Positions 14,605-18,455 of a DNA stretch of 18,455 nucleotides are shown piece by piece. Position 1 is the stretch's first letter, and every line of letters starts with the position of its first letter. Source of the stretch: Gemmatimonadaceae bacterium. Lineage in GTDB: Bacteria; Gemmatimonadota; Gemmatimonadetes; Gemmatimonadales; Gemmatimonadaceae. Under the pieces are notes generated by a model. The model did no database searches, was not told the DNA's origin, and worked only from the letters and a program-made list of their open reading frames with translations. The stretch spans positions 1-18,455 of the forward strand of contig JANYKY010000368.1 of the NCBI GenBank assembly GCA_025357975.1, given 5' to 3'. The position numbers were made by a program, and so were the translations under genes.

Positions 14605-15417
14605 CTAACTCGGAGGTCGAGTGCGCCCCCTCCGGCCACCGCGTCCGCCGCCTAGCATGACGAATGACGCCTTCAATGTGCCGTCAGGTTGGCGCATCGC
14701 GGTGACCGATACGTTCGAACCGGCAGTGAGCGGCGTTTTACTCGGCGCGATCGCGGTAACCGAGACGTCGGCTGGAACCGTTATCGTCTGCGTGCCACCT
14801 TGATACTTCACCGTCAGAGTCCCACCAGGCTTTCCACTGACGGCGCCGTTAGTCATGCGCGGCGACCTCGAGCTGTCTGCAGGCGCTGACCCGCTCACGG
14901 TTCCGTTGGTCATCGTGCTCGGATTTCCGCCGCCACCCCCGCCTCGATTCCCGCCGCGTTGCATGAGGTAACTGCCTTCGCCGGTGCCGCGCAGCTTGTC
15001 CGGAAAAATGTGAACCTCCGTTGCGCGCTGTGAACCGTCGGGCTGCTTTACCGAGGTCACTCCAACGAATGAGTTCTCGTTGACCTGCGCGAGCTTGGCA
15101 GGAACGCGCGCGTAAACATCGAGCGGGCCGGCAATCGCCACATGCACGTTGCCGCTGTCAGACGACAAGTCGAGTGCAGTGTCCGATATCGCGACGAGAT
15201 TTCCGCGAAGACGTACCACGTTCGATGTGGGAGCGTCGCCGGAGGAGGTAGGTGCGGACGCCGCCGTTGTCGCCGAATCCGAACGAGCAGCCGATGATGA
15301 TGTGTCGGCTTTCGAGCAACCGGCAATCGCAACTGCAAAAGACAGGATCGCGGCTGCAGATACTCTCGCGATGGTGGGCATTCCGGAGAACGTCGAATAA
15401 ATCGCTGTTTTATTCAT
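14605..15417 (-). CDS. DUF5666-like lipoprotein with glycine-rich insert
   Basis: 270 residues from the ATG at 15417, which has AGGTG five bases upstream; the longer open frame (to 15507) adds a non-hydrophobic leader. A signal with lipobox (AAAILSFAVAIAGC) gives a lipid-anchored protein. After a Ser/Thr/Ala-rich linker, VVRLRGNLVAISDTALDLSS begins a small beta-barrel of the DUF5666 type, with FVGVTSVKQPDGSQRATEVH and IFPDKLRGTGEG, a well-conserved block of that family. A glycine-rich stretch (GGNRGGGGGG) separates it from a second barrel (LTVKYQGGTQTITVPADVSV ... SVTAMRQPDGTLKA). The MTNGxVSG motif before the second barrel occurs twice in tandem. The C-terminus is again Gly/Arg-rich (GGGRGGRRGRTRPPS). 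Members sit in the envelope; their role is unknown, and ligand or metal binding is only suggested. Confidence 0.85.
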   Translation of the reverse strand: MNKTAIYSTFSGMPTIARVSAAAILSFAVAIAGCSKADTSSSAARSDSATTAASAPTSSGDAPTSNVVRLRGNLVAISDTALDLSSDSGNVHVAIAGPLDVYARVPAKLAQVNENSFVGVTSVKQPDGSQRATEVHIFPDKLRGTGEGSYLMQRGGNRGGGGGGNPSTMTNGTVSGSAPADSSRSPRMTNGAVSGKPGGTLTVKYQGGTQTITVPADVSVTAIAPSKTPLTAGSNVSVTAMRQPDGTLKASFVMLGGGRGGRRGRTRPPS

Positions 15418-15737
15418 GTTGCACCTGGGCTTTGGGATTCGCGTCTCACCAACTCGAGGGCACAAGTCCAGGATGCATAGGCCGGACCGGATGCTCAGAG
15501 CATTCAACCACGGTCGACATGCGCTTTTGCCGCGGATGGGGCGGATTTGAAGCGGACAACGGCCCGGATGCAGCGATGATCGGCGGGGTGCGTTGTTGTC
15601 ATAACAATTAATGGTCGGTAGAGGCGAATCTCCGCTCTCACCACTCTACGATCAATCAGCGCAATTCCGTGCATTCTATCGGCGTAAATCCGCGGCAAAC
15701 GCCTCGTAGGCCCGATGGAGCTGGCGTCGCTTTCTCT
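15418..15737. other. Intergenic stretch between lipoprotein and PAP2 genes
   Basis: About 320 bases lie between the start of the minus-strand lipoprotein gene and the stop of the minus-strand PAP2 gene, so this is the likely promoter region of the lipoprotein. A small inverted repeat, TTGTT/AACAA, lies near 15593-15607. No open frame with family similarity and no clear promoter pair was seen. Confidence 0.45.
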
Positions 15738-16589
15738 CTACCGCGCATCCCACGGAATCGAAAACCCCGCCAGCTGCCCACCGTTGCCGTTCGGCGCCAC
15801 CATCGCATGGAGGAAGATACGATCTACCCGATTGGCTGGATGATTGTGTGAATACCGCACGACCTTGAGGCCACTGAATGTCCCGACGCCCGCGCCAAGC
15901 AGCACATCGCTCGCCCAGTGCTTGTTGTGATACATGCGCGCCAGGCCAACCATCGCTGCGCTTCCGTACATGACGCCGCCGACGAGATAAGTAGAGTTCG
16001 GATACAGCCTATGCATCTCACTCGTCACCGATGCGGCCGCTGCAAAGGCGGCGGTAGTATGCCCGGACGGAAATGATTGACGGTCGCCATTCCCAAAACC
16101 TTTTCCAAACTTGAAATCCCTGGGATCCGTCGAGTTGGTAACGAAAGGACGAGAGCGCCCCAGCACGTCCTTCAACAGCATCGTCACGCCAGAGCCAAGC
16201 ACAATCGCTTCGGTAGTGTGAAGCCCAACGTCCTCGAGCTGGCGATGGCTTGAAAAGCGTCCGATGAGATACGCCGCGGTTCCCATTACGATCGATCCCG
16301 GATCTGCAATAACCTCAAACCCTGTTGTCGTGTGACCAATGAACTGATTTTCGCCGGCCGACGGACTGCGAAGGCGGTTCGCTACCCACTTGTCAGCCGG
16401 GAACATCGCAACCGTGAGCCCCGCGAAGCCAAGTGCGAGCAATCCATCGTCGTGAGTGAAAAGCGGCTTGCCGGCCTTTTTCAGACTGTCCGGATTGCTG
16501 GCACTCTGGGCACTCAGCTGCGCTACGCCCAACGTGCAGACTGCTGCAAAGGTGTACAGCGCGCGGGAAACGAGATTCATGTTGAGCAT
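15738..16589 (-). CDS. PAP2-family phosphatase with signal peptide
   Basis: 283 residues from the ATG at 16589. The start MLNMNLVSRALYTFAAVCTLGVAQLSAQSA looks like a cleavable signal peptide (AxA-type cut near residue 27), and an ATG at 16580 is also possible. The PAP2 signature follows: LLKDVLGRSRPF (K-x6-RP), FPSGHTTAAF (PSGH) and ARMYHNKHWASD (R-x5-H-x3-D). Membrane segments are fewer and weaker than in the other PAP2 protein here, so this is probably a periplasmic or outer-membrane-associated acid phosphatase or lipid phosphatase. The substrate is not determinable. The start codon lies one base after the stop of the DUF347 gene (TGAAATG), so the two are almost certainly translated from one transcript. 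Similar PAP2 proteins are often annotated as lipid A or undecaprenyl-diphosphate phosphatases, but nothing in this sequence decides that. Confidence 0.9.
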   Translation of the reverse strand: MLNMNLVSRALYTFAAVCTLGVAQLSAQSASNPDSLKKAGKPLFTHDDGLLALGFAGLTVAMFPADKWVANRLRSPSAGENQFIGHTTTGFEVIADPGSIVMGTAAYLIGRFSSHRQLEDVGLHTTEAIVLGSGVTMLLKDVLGRSRPFVTNSTDPRDFKFGKGFGNGDRQSFPSGHTTAAFAAAASVTSEMHRLYPNSTYLVGGVMYGSAAMVGLARMYHNKHWASDVLLGAGVGTFSGLKVVRYSHNHPANRVDRIFLHAMVAPNGNGGQLAGFSIPWDAR

Positions 16590-16590
16590 T

Positions 16591-17376
16591 TCAGGCGGCA
16601 CTCACCGCTTGTTGAGGGTTTTTGCTCTCTTCCCGCGTCAGATGTATGACGAGGATGACAATAATTACGAGAAAGACTGCACTGACAGGAATCGTGCCGA
16701 GCGCAAGGCCGCCATTTGCCTTGTCCTGGGTGAGGAGGTCACCAACCGATGCACCCAGTGGCCGCGTGAGGATGTACGCAAGCCAGAACGTGAGCACTCC
16801 ATTCGCACCCATGCGATATGCCGCGAAGATTATTGCGATCGCAGCAGCGAACATCAACGCAGACAACGGATAGCCAAGCCCAAGGCGTTCGGACAACAAA
16901 TCACCGGCCGATGTTCCAAGTGAAAATGTGAACAGAATCGCGGCCCAATAGAAAAGCTCTCGACGCACGGTGTAGATGGTATGCACAGAAAGCGTCTTCT
17001 CAACGGCGTACCAGGCGATGAAAACAATCGCCAGCGCGATCCCGAAAATGATCGATGTCGTAATGAGACTAACGCCCATGTTATCCACGAGATTGTCGGA
17101 AATCAGCGTGCCCACTACGCTGATGAAGACAACCACGATCCAATACACTACCGGCACATATTTCTTTGTACGGAACTGAACAAAGAGAGCAAGCACGAGC
17201 AGGGCAGCCATCACCCACGACGTCACGACAAGGCCGAGGCCGAGAGTGTCAGACAGCAGGTCTGCAGCGGTCTCCCCGACGGTCGTCGCCATGATCTTGA
17301 TTATCCAGAAGACCAGTGTCACTTCCGGAACCTTGTTGAACATCGAGCGCGCGCTCAAATCGCTGCTGGCTCCCAC
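16591..17376 (-). CDS. DUF347 (COG4705) four-repeat membrane protein
   Basis: 261 residues. The start is a GTG at 17376 with CAGGA six bases upstream; an ATG at 17343 (MFNKVPEVT) is an alternative. The protein is almost entirely membrane helices arranged as four related repeats. Each begins with an aromatic-Trp pair (FW24, YW79, YW144, FW198) and contains a Gly-x4-Asp box: GETAAD (34-39), GTLISD (89-94), GTSAGD (154-159), GASVGD (208-213). This is the four-repeat pattern described for DUF347. The charge pattern of one Asp per repeat in the membrane suggests a channel or transporter for a cation, but that is inference. The gene lies 78 bases downstream of an ECF42-type sigma gene in the same direction and is translationally coupled to the PAP2 gene. 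The function of the family is not known to me. Confidence 0.9.
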   Translation of the reverse strand: MGASSDLSARSMFNKVPEVTLVFWIIKIMATTVGETAADLLSDTLGLGLVVTSWVMAALLVLALFVQFRTKKYVPVVYWIVVVFISVVGTLISDNLVDNMGVSLITTSIIFGIALAIVFIAWYAVEKTLSVHTIYTVRRELFYWAAILFTFSLGTSAGDLLSERLGLGYPLSALMFAAAIAIIFAAYRMGANGVLTFWLAYILTRPLGASVGDLLTQDKANGGLALGTIPVSAVFLVIIVILVIHLTREESKNPQQAVSAA

Positions 17377-17454
17377 GTGTTTTCCTGATGAAATGATATG
17401 GGAACCAATGCAGGAAGCGGTCCGGCGGTCCGGCTGTTATCAACCCGAAAGGAA

Positions 17455-18455
17455 TCAGGAAACAGCCGCTGAACCGAGCGAGTCAGCTTTCTTTTTCAGC
17501 AGCTGTCGCTCTCGAGAATTGCGCGTGAGTGAGCCGGCCAGCTCGAGCTCGACACGCGCTTCATCAAATCGTCCGAGCTTTGCCAGCAGATCACCGCGCA
17601 CGCTCGGCAGAAGATGATATTCCCGCAAAGAGCCGTCTGCGACAAGCCTGTCGACCAGTGCGAGACCCGCCGCAGGCCCGAACGCCATCGCATGCGCAAC
17701 AGCGCGATTCAATTCGACAACCGGGGAGGGGGTCACCCGAGCAAGGGTGTCATACAGCGCCGCAATACGATTCCAGTCAGTCTCGTCACCACTCCGCGCG
17801 CTTGCGTGACACGCTGCAATTGATGCTTGCAATACATATGGCCCCGTATGATCCAGCTGAGCGGCCCGCTCGAGCGCTGAGAAACCGTGCTGAATCAGAA
17901 TTCGGTCCCACCTCGAGCGATCCTGATCGAGAAGCAGCACTGGAGCGCCAGAAAAGTCAACGCGCGCGCGTAGTCGCGATGCCTGAATTTCCATCAATGC
18001 GACAAGGCCATGCGCCTCCGCTTCACCTGGAGTGAGTGCCGCGAGGATGCGGCCCAGCCGCATTGCTTCTTCGCAGAGTGAAGGACGCAGCAAGTCATCG
18101 CCAGCAGTAGCCGAGTAGCCCTCATTGAAAATGAGATAGATGACCTGAAGCACTGAAGACAGCCGCGCAATGAACTCTTCTCCGCGGAACGCACGAGCTA
18201 TCTCATCGGTAGTCAGCCCGCCGAGCAAGCGCAGAGTGAGTGCGACGCGCGCCTCTTTCGGCAACACCGGATGACACGACATGAAGATCAGGCGAAGTAC
18301 ATCGTCTCCGATATAGTCGTCGATCGCTGCGTCGAGCTCGGCAACGGCTGAGTCCTGACGCACATCCTGTTCGTATCCGATTTCCGCGTGCTTGCGCACC
18401 TGCAGTTTGTCTCTGCGAACATTGTCGATCGCGCGTCGCTTTGCGACTGCCATTA
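17455..18455 (-). CDS. ECF42-type RNA polymerase sigma factor, 5' end outside window, apparent loss of sigma-4.2 helix
   Basis: The visible part starts with (L)MAVAKRRAIDNVRRDK, the end of sigma-2, and runs off the right edge; the ATG at 18453 is internal. FMSCHPVLPKEARVALTLRL and LGGLTTDEIARAF (residues 57-89) is sigma-4 up to the first helix. In ECF42 proteins about 28 residues follow (PTMAQRLVRAKR and the VP linker), forming the DNA-recognition helix. Here ARAF is joined in frame to RGEEFIARLSSVLQVIYLIF (residues 90-109), at about 18186/18187. The rest is the normal ECF42 C-terminal TPR-like domain (NEGYSATAGDDLLRPSLCEE, GLVALMEIQASRLRAR, ALYDTLARVTPSPVVELNRA). A family member without the recognition helix should not read -35 elements. 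The frame is otherwise intact. ECF42 genes often sit with a DGPF-domain (YCII-related) gene, which would lie outside the window. Confidence 0.9.
   Translation of the reverse strand, partial: MAVAKRRAIDNVRRDKLQVRKHAEIGYEQDVRQDSAVAELDAAIDDYIGDDVLRLIFMSCHPVLPKEARVALTLRLLGGLTTDEIARAFRGEEFIARLSSVLQVIYLIFNEGYSATAGDDLLRPSLCEEAMRLGRILAALTPGEAEAHGLVALMEIQASRLRARVDFSGAPVLLLDQDRSRWDRILIQHGFSALERAAQLDHTGPYVLQASIAACHASARSGDETDWNRIAALYDTLARVTPSPVVELNRAVAHAMAFGPAAGLALVDRLVADGSLREYHLLPSVRGDLLAKLGRFDEARVELELAGSLTRNSRERQLLKKKADSLGSAAVS

Noticed and set aside
17410..17436. Tandem GGTCCGGC units before the DUF347 gene
   Set aside because: Only two short units, expected by chance in GC-rich DNA; no array or CRISPR-like spacing anywhere in the window.

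Overview
This window looks like chromosomal DNA of a free-living Gram-negative bacterium, most likely a soil-type member of the Gemmatimonadota (Acidobacteriota is the main alternative). This is an inference from gene style. The window has a large receptor kinase that joins a Ser/Thr kinase, a TolB-like domain and TPRs beside an ECF sigma gene of the [12 protein letters not shown] type. It also has an outer-membrane TonB-dependent receptor, several lipoproteins, a HAF-repeat protein, an ECF42-type sigma factor and a DUF347 membrane protein. There is no plasmid backbone, CRISPR array or complete mobile element.

Left part (1-3470): the tail of an unidentified gene overlaps a decayed short-chain dehydrogenase. 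Then come a terminator-like hairpin, tRNA-Ala(CGC) and a strong terminator. An uncharacterised lipoprotein (minus strand) is divergent from an alpha/beta hydrolase with VirJ-like features (plus strand). tRNA-Gln(CTG) with its terminator follows. About 95 bp beyond the tRNA is the C-terminal remnant of a tyrosine recombinase pointing back at it, the usual scar of an element that integrated at a tRNA.

Middle part (4067-12765): a cardiolipin-synthase-like phospholipase D faces a PAP2 phosphatase, so two phospholipid-headgroup enzymes are convergent. A non-coding stretch of about 630 bp precedes the kinase gene. Just downstream of the kinase lies an ECF sigma gene that is unmistakable at both ends but has lost its middle and carries a frameshift. 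A TonB-dependent receptor follows.

Right part (12817-18455): a HAF-repeat lipoprotein begins inside a repeat of about 105 bp that contains an inverted repeat. A second copy of the repeat lies about 1.5 kb downstream, directly abutting a truncated IS3-family orfA. On the minus strand follow a DUF5666-like lipoprotein, then a compact set: ECF42-type sigma factor (runs off the right edge), DUF347 membrane protein and a second PAP2 phosphatase starting one base after the DUF347 stop. The sigma factor appears to lack its sigma-4 recognition helix.

The most notable pattern is that three independent genes (SDR, ECF sigma, ECF42 sigma) keep recognisable N- and C-terminal ends but lack internal blocks. 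The deletion junctions read in frame. Both sigma factors are therefore predicted to be non-functional or altered. No complete novel multi-gene defence or biosynthetic system is visible. The most original leads are these deletions, the repeated leader of the HAF lipoprotein, and the DUF347-PAP2 pair next to the altered ECF42 factor.
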